A stretch of 23,512 bases of DNA from an uncultured Oscillospiraceae bacterium (GTDB lineage: Bacteria; Bacillota; Clostridia; Oscillospirales; Ruminococcaceae): NCBI GenBank assembly GCA_934456315.1, contig CAKSHG010000012.1, positions 1 through 23,512 on the forward strand, read 5' to 3'. The position numbers and the translations under genes were made by a program. How positions within the stretch are numbered: position 1 is the first letter of the stretch; every line of letters starts with the position of its first letter. The notes under the pieces are model-generated. The model was not told the origin of the DNA and made no database searches. It saw only the letters and a list, made by a program, of their open reading frames with translations. Shown here in pieces: positions 16,700 to 23,512 of this stretch.

Positions 16700-18040
16700 A
16701 TGAGCGCGGGTACGCGAACGATACTTTACGAACAGCTTTACAGCGAGATAAAGCAGGATATAATCTCCGGCAGGCTCGCCGAGGGGACGAAGCTCCCGTC
16801 GAAGCGCGCCCAGGCGGAGCGCCTCGGGATAAGCGTAGTCACGGTGGAGAACGCTTATGCGCAGCTGCTTGCGGAGGGGTACATTTCCGCGCGGGAGCGC
16901 AGTGGGTACTACGTCTGCGCCGCCGAATTCACCCTGCCGCCGGTCAGCCGGGAGAGCGCGGCTGAAGAACCGGAGCCGCTCCCCGCTGAAGCGCCGCAGC
17001 AGCCTTTCGGGAGCGAGCGCTTCCCGTTTTCAGTGTGGACGCGGCTCATGCGGACGGTGATTCTGGAAAAGGGAGCGGCTCTGCTGGCTCCGGTGCCGCC
17101 GGGAGGCGCTCCGGAGCTTCAGCGCGCCATCTCCGCGCACCTTAAGAGCTACCGGGGAATAGACGTACCGCCGCACCGGATTATAGTCGGCGCAGGCACG
17201 GAGTACCTCAACAACCTGCTGGTGCAGCTCCTGGGGAGCGGGCTGACCTACGCGGTGGAGGACCCGGGCTACCACAAGCCCGCGCGTATCTACCGGCTCA
17301 ACGGAGCGCTCTGCCTGCCGATAGGGATAGACGGCAGCGGGCTCATCGCGGACGAGCTTTACTACAAGAATGCCGACGTAGTGCACATCTCTCCGGCGCA
17401 CCATTTCCCGACCGGGATAGTAATGCCGATATCCCGGCGCATGGAGCTGATGAAGTGGGCTTCACGCCGCAACGGCTACATCATCGAGGACGACTACGAC
17501 AGCGAATTCCGCTGGGGCGGCAGACCACTCCCGACCATGTTCGGCATGGACGACTCGTCGAGGGTCATCTATATGAACACGTTCAGCATGACCATCGCGC
17601 CCTCCGTCAGGATAAGCTACGTCTGCCTGCCGCAGGAGCTGTACGAGCGATGGTCGGAGCGGCTGGGATTCTGCTCCTGCCCGGTGCCGGCATTCGAGCA
17701 GTACACGCTCGCGAGGTTCATCGAAAGCGGCCACTTCGAGCGGCACATCAGCCGAATGCGCAAGCACTACCGCCGTGTGCGGGAGCTTACCCTGGCGCTC
17801 GCGGAGCGCTACTGCGGGAAGTCCTCCATTCAGGAGGAGAACGCCGGGCTGCACTTCCTGCTGGATATCCCGGAGGGCTCCCCGCTGCCGGAGATACTGA
17901 CGGAATGCGGCGTGCGCACGACCCCGCTCGCGGAGTACTACGACGAAGGGACCCCCGTCCCGCAGTCTGCGCAGGGCAGGTTCGTGGTGAACTACTCCGC
18001 CGCGAGCGTGGAAAGACTTTCTAAGATTTCCGGGCTGTGA
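16700..18040 (+). CDS. MocR-type regulator (GntR HTH plus aminotransferase-like domain), PLP lysine missing
   Basis: A 446-residue regulator. Residues 1-75 are a GntR winged helix (LYEQLYSEIKQDIISGRLAEGTKLPSKR, then SVVTVENAYAQLLAEGYI). After a Pro/Glu-rich linker, residues about 110-446 form a fold-type I aminotransferase-like domain (VGAGTEYLNNLLVQLL, VEDPGYHKPARIY, SPAHHFPTGIVMP, IIEDDYDSEF). MocR proteins sense PLP or PLP adducts through a lysine in TFSK; here the segment reads NTFSMTIAPSVRISY with Met297 (codon 17588-17590) in its place, so no Schiff base can form there. The start has GGAGAG about seven bases upstream. The gene is divergent from the tocopherol-cyclase-like operon and probably regulates that operon and itself. 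Confidence 0.9.
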   Translation: MSAGTRTILYEQLYSEIKQDIISGRLAEGTKLPSKRAQAERLGISVVTVENAYAQLLAEGYISARERSGYYVCAAEFTLPPVSRESAAEEPEPLPAEAPQQPFGSERFPFSVWTRLMRTVILEKGAALLAPVPPGGAPELQRAISAHLKSYRGIDVPPHRIIVGAGTEYLNNLLVQLLGSGLTYAVEDPGYHKPARIYRLNGALCLPIGIDGSGLIADELYYKNADVVHISPAHHFPTGIVMPISRRMELMKWASRRNGYIIEDDYDSEFRWGGRPLPTMFGMDDSSRVIYMNTFSMTIAPSVRISYVCLPQELYERWSERLGFCSCPVPAFEQYTLARFIESGHFERHISRMRKHYRRVRELTLALAERYCGKSSIQEENAGLHFLLDIPEGSPLPEILTECGVRTTPLAEYYDEGTPVPQSAQGRFVVNYSAASVERLSKISGL

Positions 18041-18046
18041 TACGAT

Positions 18047-18075
18047 TTTGAGGGGCTGCACTGCAGCCCCTCAAA
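18047..18075. terminator. Hairpin between convergent genes, probable terminator
   Basis: TTTGAGGGGCTG (18047-18058) and its complement (18064-18075) form a 12-bp stem around a 5-base loop, between the stops of the MocR-type gene and the GH59 gene. Rightward the tail is TTATTTCTTC after a few bases. A canonical U-tract directly after the stem is lacking on both strands, so the call rests mainly on stem strength and position. Confidence 0.6.
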
Positions 18076-18079
18076 CGCA

Positions 18080-20848
18080 TTATTTCTTCTTTTTCCTGTT
18101 GCTGATAACTACCGCAGCTGCGGCTCCGGCTGCTACTACAGCCGCGCCTATGCCTACGCCTGCGGCAACGGGGAATCCGCCGTTTTCGGAGTTATCGCCT
18201 TCCGCGTCGCCATGCGAAGCTGCGTCGGACTGACCGTCCTCGCCTTCCTGACCCGGCTGTGCTCCCGCAGTCTGCGCGTCTGCCGTGACGGGAGCCTCCG
18301 GCTCCTCTGCGGAGTGGTCGCGCTGCTTTGCGGTATAGACCTCCATTCCGGTGACCTCCGCGCCGTCCACGTTGTAAGTGCCGTCGGTCACGGTGAACTC
18401 AAGGTGGTGTTCGCCGTTCTCAAGGTCGTTCAGCAGGAAGTTCACCTCGCGCATTCCTGTGTTCGGAACGGTGTAGACTATCTCCTCGCCGCCGTCCAGC
18501 GTGTAGGAGAGGGTCGCGCCCTTACCGCCGCCGGTCAGCGCGATGCCGTTTCCGGTGAAGTCCACAGTGAAGCCGCACCCCTCCTTTGCGGAGGAAAGCG
18601 TGCGCTTGTAGTTCTTGAAGCTGGACATGGTGTTGTGGTTCCAGTCGCCGGTGTAATTGAACATCATATCCGTGTTGTCGAAGCGTGTGATGTAGGTATC
18701 CGCGCCCTCCGCAGGCTCAATGACAAGGTCTCCGAAGCTGTTGCGGTCGTAGGAGGAGAAGAACGCCGCGCGTCCTGCGCCGAGGAAGCTTCCGTCAACG
18801 TTCAGCTCGCACACCTGCTCGCCGTTTATCCAGCACTGCACGTTGTTGTCCACCGCCTGGATCTTCAGAGTTACCTGCGCGGAGGTGTCCGCTGACGTGG
18901 TGCCGCTCTGGAGCACGTCGCTGTTCTCCCACAGGCTCCATTCGCCGCTCTTTGTGAGCTTGAGCCAGTAGCCGCTCGCGCCCGCGTGACCCTGAATGTA
19001 CCGCAGACCTACTCCGGCGTAGCAGCCGCCGGGATTGTCGGAATCCGCGAACTCCACGCTGGCAGAAACGCTGTAGTTGTACCAGCGGTCGTCGCCGAAA
19101 TTGGTGGTCGGGTCGGGCGTCCAGCCCCATTCGTTCGCCTTTTCAGCAGCGGTTATCTGCTGGACCAGCCTGCCGCCGCTGACCTCGAAGGCGCCGCCCT
19201 CGTCAGTGGTGTAGCGCGGAGCGTTTCCGCGGGAGGAGAGGAAATCCCCGCTGTAGTCAGCGTAGCTGAAATCGTCGGAATAGGGCAGCTCCAGGATAGT
19301 GCGCTCGGAGGAGTCAGCATTCTTGTACTCGGTTTCCGGCAGGTCTATCGTGGAAACGGTGAGTATCGAGTAGGGCTTTACCGTGATGGAATAGGTGTAC
19401 TTACCGCCGTTTTCCTCCGGGGAAACGCTGCCGATGTTCCTGAAGTAGTTCTCGTTGTATGCGCCGCCGTCGGGACCCCGGGTTTCCCAGAGGTGGACTT
19501 CACTGCCGGCGTTGGCGAGGTCGGAGACCTCGAATTCGTAGGTCAGCGGCTCGTCGGTGGTGTTGGTGATTACGGTGGAGTAGTCGGACTTGTCGGGGCT
19601 GCATGTCGTCATGTAGCTGTAGACCGCGTCGACTATCGCGTGGCCGTCGCCGCCGGGAACGCCGTCAGCGTAGCAGGCGCCGTCCACGAAACTCCAGCCC
19701 TTGTCCATGAACTGCGTAAACTGGAGCATGGTGAAGAATCCGTTGTCGAGGGTGTAGTAGCCGCTCCAGGGGTCGCAGGCGTTGATGAACTGCTTCTGGC
19801 AGTAGCACACGCCGTCGTAGTACGCGGCAACAACCGGCTGGAACTGGCACAGGGTCATGCCGCCCTGGGGGTACATCGAGATGAAGCGGTTGGCGATGTC
19901 CAGCGCGCCGTTTATCCCGGTCAGACCGGAATTACCCTCATCGAAGCGCCACGCGCCCTCGGAGTACGCCATCGGGGAGCTTCCCTCGCTGAACCACAGT
20001 TCCTTGCCGTAGTCGCGGGCTAACTCCTGCGCTTGGTCGGTGGAGCTGCTTGTGTAGTGGCTGCCGAGGACGTCGATGTTGTCGGAGAGCGTGGTGTCGC
20101 CGTCGCGCAGTCCCTTGAGGACCTCCGCTGCCGCCTGCCAGGTGCAGACCTCCTCGCCGGCTACTATCTTTATAGCGGAGTAGTCATATCGGGAGTCGGA
20201 TTCGTTCTTGAGGTGCTGCGAGAGGTACACCACCCAGTCGTTGTCGCGGCCGCGCTCGTTCTGGGTCGCGGAAACGTAGTCGAACTTTATTCCGTAGGTG
20301 TCCCAGGCGGCGTCGAGCGTGTTCTTATACCACTTGTAGCGCGCCGCGTAGACGTCCTCCGCGTCGGATATCCAGCGCGGCTCTCCCCACCACAGCATGT
20401 CGAGCGTGAGGTCGGGGTTTATCGTCTTTGCGTCGGCGGCGAGCTGGTAGCCCGCGCCGCGGGTCACGTCGGCGGCTTCGTCCGCGCTGCGCATTACTGA
20501 CGGCTCCGTGCCGGAGGAGGAGTTGATATCCGCGCCCATCTCAAGCTTGAGGTGAGCGACATCCAGACCCTGCTTTCCGAAGATGTAGTTCATTATCTCC
20601 CAGTAGGCGTCGGGGTTTTCCGCCTTGTAGTCCAGCAGCAGGCGGGAGGAGTTGTTTCCGCTGACCATGCCCACTCCGCGGTAGAGCATGTTAGGGAGCG
20701 TGTTTGCGTTGTTGCCGTCTATCACTATCTTCAAGGGGTCGGCCTCCGTTTCTGCCGCCTCTGCGTTGGCGGAAAGCATTACAGAATTCGCCGCTGTGAC
20801 CGCGCATACGGCCGCTGCAGCGATTCTGGCGATTTTATTGTTTTTCAT
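18080..20848 (-). CDS. Membrane-anchored GH59 family beta-galactosidase (galactocerebrosidase-like)
   Basis: A 922-residue secreted glycosidase. After a signal peptide (about 1-29), the barrel matches GH59/GALC strongly: RGVGMVSGNNSSRLLLDY (57-74), LDVAHLKLEMGADINSSSGTEPS (95-117), acid/base E198 in TQNERGRDNDW and nucleophile E288 in ELWFSEGSSP, then PWSGYYTLDNGFF. A GALC-like beta-sandwich (to about 505) and lectin-like domain (about 515-690) follow, then an extra beta-rich domain (about 695-820). The C terminus has an acidic low-complexity linker, a Gly/Ala/Val transmembrane helix and KKKK, so it is membrane-anchored at the surface; no LPxTG-type motif is seen. GH59 enzymes remove beta-linked galactose, in animals from galactosylceramide; the bacterial substrate is unknown, plausibly a plant galactoside. 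The ATG has AAAGGAG seven bases upstream. An AraC gene lies directly upstream. Confidence 0.9.
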   Translation of the reverse strand: MKNNKIARIAAAAVCAVTAANSVMLSANAEAAETEADPLKIVIDGNNANTLPNMLYRGVGMVSGNNSSRLLLDYKAENPDAYWEIMNYIFGKQGLDVAHLKLEMGADINSSSGTEPSVMRSADEAADVTRGAGYQLAADAKTINPDLTLDMLWWGEPRWISDAEDVYAARYKWYKNTLDAAWDTYGIKFDYVSATQNERGRDNDWVVYLSQHLKNESDSRYDYSAIKIVAGEEVCTWQAAAEVLKGLRDGDTTLSDNIDVLGSHYTSSSTDQAQELARDYGKELWFSEGSSPMAYSEGAWRFDEGNSGLTGINGALDIANRFISMYPQGGMTLCQFQPVVAAYYDGVCYCQKQFINACDPWSGYYTLDNGFFTMLQFTQFMDKGWSFVDGACYADGVPGGDGHAIVDAVYSYMTTCSPDKSDYSTVITNTTDEPLTYEFEVSDLANAGSEVHLWETRGPDGGAYNENYFRNIGSVSPEENGGKYTYSITVKPYSILTVSTIDLPETEYKNADSSERTILELPYSDDFSYADYSGDFLSSRGNAPRYTTDEGGAFEVSGGRLVQQITAAEKANEWGWTPDPTTNFGDDRWYNYSVSASVEFADSDNPGGCYAGVGLRYIQGHAGASGYWLKLTKSGEWSLWENSDVLQSGTTSADTSAQVTLKIQAVDNNVQCWINGEQVCELNVDGSFLGAGRAAFFSSYDRNSFGDLVIEPAEGADTYITRFDNTDMMFNYTGDWNHNTMSSFKNYKRTLSSAKEGCGFTVDFTGNGIALTGGGKGATLSYTLDGGEEIVYTVPNTGMREVNFLLNDLENGEHHLEFTVTDGTYNVDGAEVTGMEVYTAKQRDHSAEEPEAPVTADAQTAGAQPGQEGEDGQSDAASHGDAEGDNSENGGFPVAAGVGIGAAVVAAGAAAAVVISNRKKKK

Positions 20849-20885
20849 GTGAAACTCCTTTCAGGTGTGTTTTCCTGTTGATTCA

Positions 20886-20914
20886 AGTATAGCGCACGGG
20901 AAAGGTTTTTTCAA
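20886..20914 (-). promoter_or_regulatory. Sigma-A promoter of the GH59 gene
   Basis: Minus strand: TTGAAA (20909-20914), 17-base spacer, TATACT (20886-20891), between the AraC stop codon and the GH59 start. GH59 can thus be controlled independently of the AraC gene. Confidence 0.8.
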
Positions 20915-20949
20915 GATTAAATATTTGCTGTATCCTTAAAATATGAACA

Positions 20950-21762
20950 TCACAGCATCCTCGTCCGGCGGTATTCGGTCGGGGTGGTCCCCTCGTAGCG
21001 GCGGAAAACCGCGCCGAAGTAGGTGGGGTCGCGGTAGCCGGTGAGCCGTGCTATCTCCGCGACGGAGCAGTCGGTGGAGCCGAGCAGGCGCTTTGCCTCC
21101 GACACGCGCTTTCGGGCGAGGTACTCCATCGGGCGCATTCCGGTCTGCGCCCGGAATACCCGGCAGAAGTGCTGGAGGGACACTCCGGTCAGCTCCGCGA
21201 GCAGCTCCAGCGTGATGTCCTCGCTGAAATGCACCTCGATGTACTCCACGGCGCGGTCCGCCTGACCGCCGGGGCGGCGCGCCCCGCCGAGAAGCAGTTC
21301 CCGCGCCTCGAGAATGTACTCGTAGACCAGCAGGGAGCTGCGCTCTCCGCCGCCCAACGGGTCGGCGACCGCAGAGAGTATCCGGCTGAATATCCGCTCC
21401 ATTCCGGAAAGTGCGGCAGGCTCCAGGCTGCGCTCGTTCCAGTCCGCGAAGCCCAGCCCGGACATCAGCTCCCGGATATACGCTCCCCGGAACACGACCC
21501 AGACGGTTTCCCACATGCCCTCCCGTGGGTAGTACTCATGCGGGACCCCCGGAGAGATCAGGAAAATGCTCCCGGGGTCCTGCGGGAGCCGACTGCCGTC
21601 TATTTCGAGCATTCCCGAGCCGCTGCGGGTGTACAATATCTGGTATGAAACCAGCCCGGCGGGGCGCACGACGTGGTATTCCGGGTCGGATATCCCGACT
21701 CCGGAAACGTAGAACGGCAGCTTCATCTGCGCGCCCAGCACGGGGTAGATACTGCTGTGCAT
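20950..21762 (-). CDS. AraC-family transcriptional regulator (cupin sensor)
   Basis: A 270-residue regulator with an N-terminal cupin-like domain (YQILYTRSGSGMLEIDGSRL, IFLISPGVPHEYYP) and a C-terminal AraC/XylS double helix-turn-helix (ITLELLAELTGVSLQHFCRVFR; VAEIARLTGYRDPTYFGAVFRRYEGTTPTEYRR). GAGGTGA lies upstream of the ATG at 21762. The gene sits between GH59, downstream on the same strand with its own promoter, and the divergent GH74-like gene, so both are likely targets. It has the same two-domain layout as the AraC gene next to lacZ, suggesting the two loci sense related sugars. Confidence 0.92.
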   Translation of the reverse strand: MHSSIYPVLGAQMKLPFYVSGVGISDPEYHVVRPAGLVSYQILYTRSGSGMLEIDGSRLPQDPGSIFLISPGVPHEYYPREGMWETVWVVFRGAYIRELMSGLGFADWNERSLEPAALSGMERIFSRILSAVADPLGGGERSSLLVYEYILEARELLLGGARRPGGQADRAVEYIEVHFSEDITLELLAELTGVSLQHFCRVFRAQTGMRPMEYLARKRVSEAKRLLGSTDCSVAEIARLTGYRDPTYFGAVFRRYEGTTPTEYRRTRML

Positions 21763-21779
21763 AACATCACCTCATCAAT

Positions 21780-21808
21780 ATTTTAGCATTTCTCTGCTAT
21801 ATTGTCAA
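21780..21808 (-). promoter_or_regulatory. Sigma-A promoter of the AraC-family gene
   Basis: Minus strand: TTGACA (21803-21808), 17-base spacer, TAAAAT (21780-21785). Confidence 0.85.
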
Positions 21809-21898
21809 CCGTATCCGCACGGGATTGCAGTATTTTCCCCGGTTCTATAAAAATCAGGTCAATTCCCACCGCGCAATTGTGAAAATCGTGTAACATAC

Positions 21899-21927
21899 TT
21901 GCAATTTGAGAAAAAATGTTGTATAAT
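21899..21927 (+). promoter_or_regulatory. Sigma-A promoter of the GH74-like gene
   Basis: TTGCAA (21899-21904), 17-base spacer, TATAAT (21922-21927). The start is expected near 21934, giving a leader of about 48 bases that contains a dyad operator. Confidence 0.85.
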
Positions 21928-21928
21928 A

Positions 21929-21955
21929 TAGCTTGTGTAAACCTTTACATAGCTA
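21929..21955. promoter_or_regulatory. Dyad operator with core TGTAAACCTTTACA
   Basis: The core TGTAAACCTTTACA (21936-21949) is a 6-bp inverted repeat around CC. It is flanked by TAGCT (21929-21933) and AGCTA (21951-21955), which extend the symmetry. It resembles LacI-family/cre operators except for CC in place of the central CG, and covers the expected transcript start, fitting a repressor site. Confidence 0.6.
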
Positions 21956-21981
21956 GTGATAATCAATTTAAGGAGAATCCT

Positions 21982-23512
21982 ATGAAGCACAGAAGAATTA
22001 TAAGCATACTTCTCGCGGCAGCGACAGCGGTAAGCGTAGCAGGCGTATCGGGCTGCAGCAAGAACGAAACAAACAGCTACGGAAGCGCTCCGGAGGACGG
22101 CGGAAGCTCCCCTGCCGGGGAAGCTGGCGTTCCGGTTTCCTCGAAGGTATCCGAGAACGGCTGGGAGTTCAGCCAGGTAGCGATGGGCGGCGGCGGATTC
22201 GTCAGTGGCGTTTTCGCGACGAAGCAGGAGGGTCTGTACTACGCCCGTACCGACGTCGGCGGAGCCTACCGCTACAATAAGGACACCCAGCTGTGGGAGT
22301 CCATGTCCTACGGGATAAGCGAGGACGACCAGGGATTCCTGGGAATCGCGGGACTTGCCTACGGCGACAGCGACCCCAACCGCGTGTACCTCCTCGCGGG
22401 TACCAGCTACCTTAGCGGCGGCAGGACGGCGCTGTTCATCTCGAACGACTACGGCACCACATTCACCCGCACCGAGCTCACCGACTACATCAAGGTAGAC
22501 GGCAACGGAATGGGACGTGGCAACGGCGAGCGCCTTGCGGTCGACCCCAAGAACAGTGACATCGTCTACGCCGGCGGAATGAGCTCCGGCGGGCTTATCA
22601 AGTCCACCGACGGCGGTCAGACCTTTACTTACCTCGACCTCGGCACGGACACCACCACGAATAACAACAACGGAATATGCAGTATCATCATCGACCCGCA
22701 GTCCGGTGATGATTCCTCCTGTTCAACTATCTATGTAGCTATCTCCCGCAAGGGCGACTACAACCTCTACAAGTCCACTGATGCAGGCGCGACATGGGCT
22801 CCTGTCGAGAACGCTCCCAAGGGTCTGATGGTTCAGCGTATGAAGTACAACGGCGACGGCAAGATCGTCCTGACCTACGCCTCCACGGAGGGTCCCTGGA
22901 ACAACCCGCGCGGAAACGGCGGCATTCGCCTGCTGAACATCGCGGACGACTCCATAACTGACATCACCCCGGAAAAGAACGGCTACGGCGATGTGGTCAT
23001 TGATCCCAACGACCCGAACAGAATGGTCGCAGTGACCGAAAACGTCTACGACCAACAGGCTAACGGGACTTTCGGCGATGACTTCTATGTTACCACCGAC
23101 GGCGGCAAGACCTGGAAGAACATCAACCTCGACATGACGATGTCCGGCGGCGACGTAAGCTGGCACGACGAATCCTCCATGCACTGGTGCAGCTCCCTCG
23201 CCATCGACCCGAACAACACCGGAAAGGTGATGGTGGTTTCCGGCAACGGTGTATTCTCCTGCGACAACATCTGGGACGAGCACCCGGCGTTCTACTTCTT
23301 CGCAAAGGGTATCGAGGAAACCGTTCCCTACGAGCTGGTGAGCATTCCCGGCGGCGAGCTTGTTACGGTAGTCGGTGACTACGACGGCTTCACCCAGTCC
23401 GACGCGGCGGAGTTCGGTACCCGTCACAGCAGCAACGCCGGCTCCATGACCGGGCTTGCGGTGGCAGCAGGTAATACCGACGTGTGGGTAAAGGCTGCGA
23501 ACTCCGATTCCG
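21982..23512 (+). CDS. GH74-like (xyloglucanase-type) lipoprotein, partial
   Basis: An open frame from the ATG at 21982 runs through 510 codons to the window edge without a stop. AAGGAG sits seven bases before the start. The N terminus is a lipoprotein signal with VSGC (Cys25), then a Ser/Gly/Glu linker to about residue 55. From there it reads like GH74: FSQVAMGGGGFVSGVFATKQEGLYYARTDVGGAYRY, with D91 in RTDVGG as the expected catalytic base, and repeated BNR/propeller motifs (STDGGQTF, STDAGATW, TTDGGKTW). GIEETVPYELVSIPGG and VGDYDGF (D466/D468) match the region that carries the second catalytic Asp. GH74 enzymes cut the xyloglucan backbone, so it probably degrades a plant glycan at the cell surface. 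The C-terminal part, possibly with binding modules, is outside the window. Confidence 0.85.
   Translation, partial: MKHRRIISILLAAATAVSVAGVSGCSKNETNSYGSAPEDGGSSPAGEAGVPVSSKVSENGWEFSQVAMGGGGFVSGVFATKQEGLYYARTDVGGAYRYNKDTQLWESMSYGISEDDQGFLGIAGLAYGDSDPNRVYLLAGTSYLSGGRTALFISNDYGTTFTRTELTDYIKVDGNGMGRGNGERLAVDPKNSDIVYAGGMSSGGLIKSTDGGQTFTYLDLGTDTTTNNNNGICSIIIDPQSGDDSSCSTIYVAISRKGDYNLYKSTDAGATWAPVENAPKGLMVQRMKYNGDGKIVLTYASTEGPWNNPRGNGGIRLLNIADDSITDITPEKNGYGDVVIDPNDPNRMVAVTENVYDQQANGTFGDDFYVTTDGGKTWKNINLDMTMSGGDVSWHDESSMHWCSSLAIDPNNTGKVMVVSGNGVFSCDNIWDEHPAFYFFAKGIEETVPYELVSIPGGELVTVVGDYDGFTQSDAAEFGTRHSSNAGSMTGLAVAAGNTDVWVKAANSDS

Noticed and set aside
22723..23427. Minus-strand frame opposite the GH74-like gene
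   Set aside because: It is a shadow frame. The plus-strand frame is continuous for 510 codons with GH74 motifs and a lipoprotein signal.

Overview
The window looks like a chromosomal segment of a fairly GC-rich, Gram-positive gut anaerobe of the Ruminococcus/Oscillospiraceae type (Clostridia). This is inferred from several traits. Shine-Dalgarno sequences are strong (AGGAGG, AAGGAG) and lipoprotein signals are followed by acidic low-complexity linkers. There is an NPETG sortase signal, glycoside hydrolases are dense and paired with AraC regulators, and there are many sigma-A promoters with 17-bp spacers. No rRNA, tRNA, CRISPR array, phage gene or transposase gene was seen.

Layout. (1) 1-173: 5' end of a DHH-family phosphoesterase gene (minus strand, cut by the window edge) with its promoter. 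(2) 446-8823: a glycan block on the minus strand. It holds a LacZ-type GH2 beta-galactosidase, a second multidomain GH2 enzyme coupled to it, and an ABC sugar-binding lipoprotein. The lipoprotein has its own promoter, a cre-like operator and a 195-bp foldback (MITE-like) element in its leader. (3) 8824-9633: a divergent AraC regulator sharing with lacZ an 18-bp palindrome that contains both -35 boxes. (4) 9709-12108: a TAXI-type binding lipoprotein, a GltS sodium/glutamate symporter and a 59-codon small gene with a duplicated motif, in one apparent operon closed by a terminator. (5) 12208-13452: a sortase-anchored, ZinT-like plus lipocalin-like surface protein with two DtxR-type metal boxes in its start region. 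(6) 13682-14482: a small C39-like peptidase with a hairpin at its mRNA 5' end, a GNAT acetyltransferase remnant, and a degenerate 9-bp repeat tract. (7) 14449-18040: a polytopic HPP-like membrane protein overlapping a tocopherol-cyclase-like gene, divergent from a MocR-type regulator that lacks the PLP-binding lysine. (8) 18080-23512: a second glycan block with a membrane-anchored GH59 beta-galactosidase, its AraC regulator and, divergently, a GH74-like lipoprotein running off the right edge.

How it fits together (inference). Blocks 2, 3 and 8 look like a galactose-containing plant glycan system. A secreted GH74-like protein and GH59 enzyme would work at the cell surface, and the two GH2 enzymes, which lack signal peptides, would finish oligosaccharides in the cytoplasm. 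Galactosylated xyloglucan is a reasonable candidate substrate but is not proven by sequence. TGTAAAC-type operators occur at the promoters of both the sugar-binding protein and the GH74-like gene, suggesting shared LacI/CcpA-type control.

The least ordinary units are the TAXI-GltS-small protein operon, the divergent ZinT-like surface protein under DtxR-type boxes, the foldback element in a sugar-binding protein leader, and the lysine-less MocR beside the tocopherol-cyclase-like operon.
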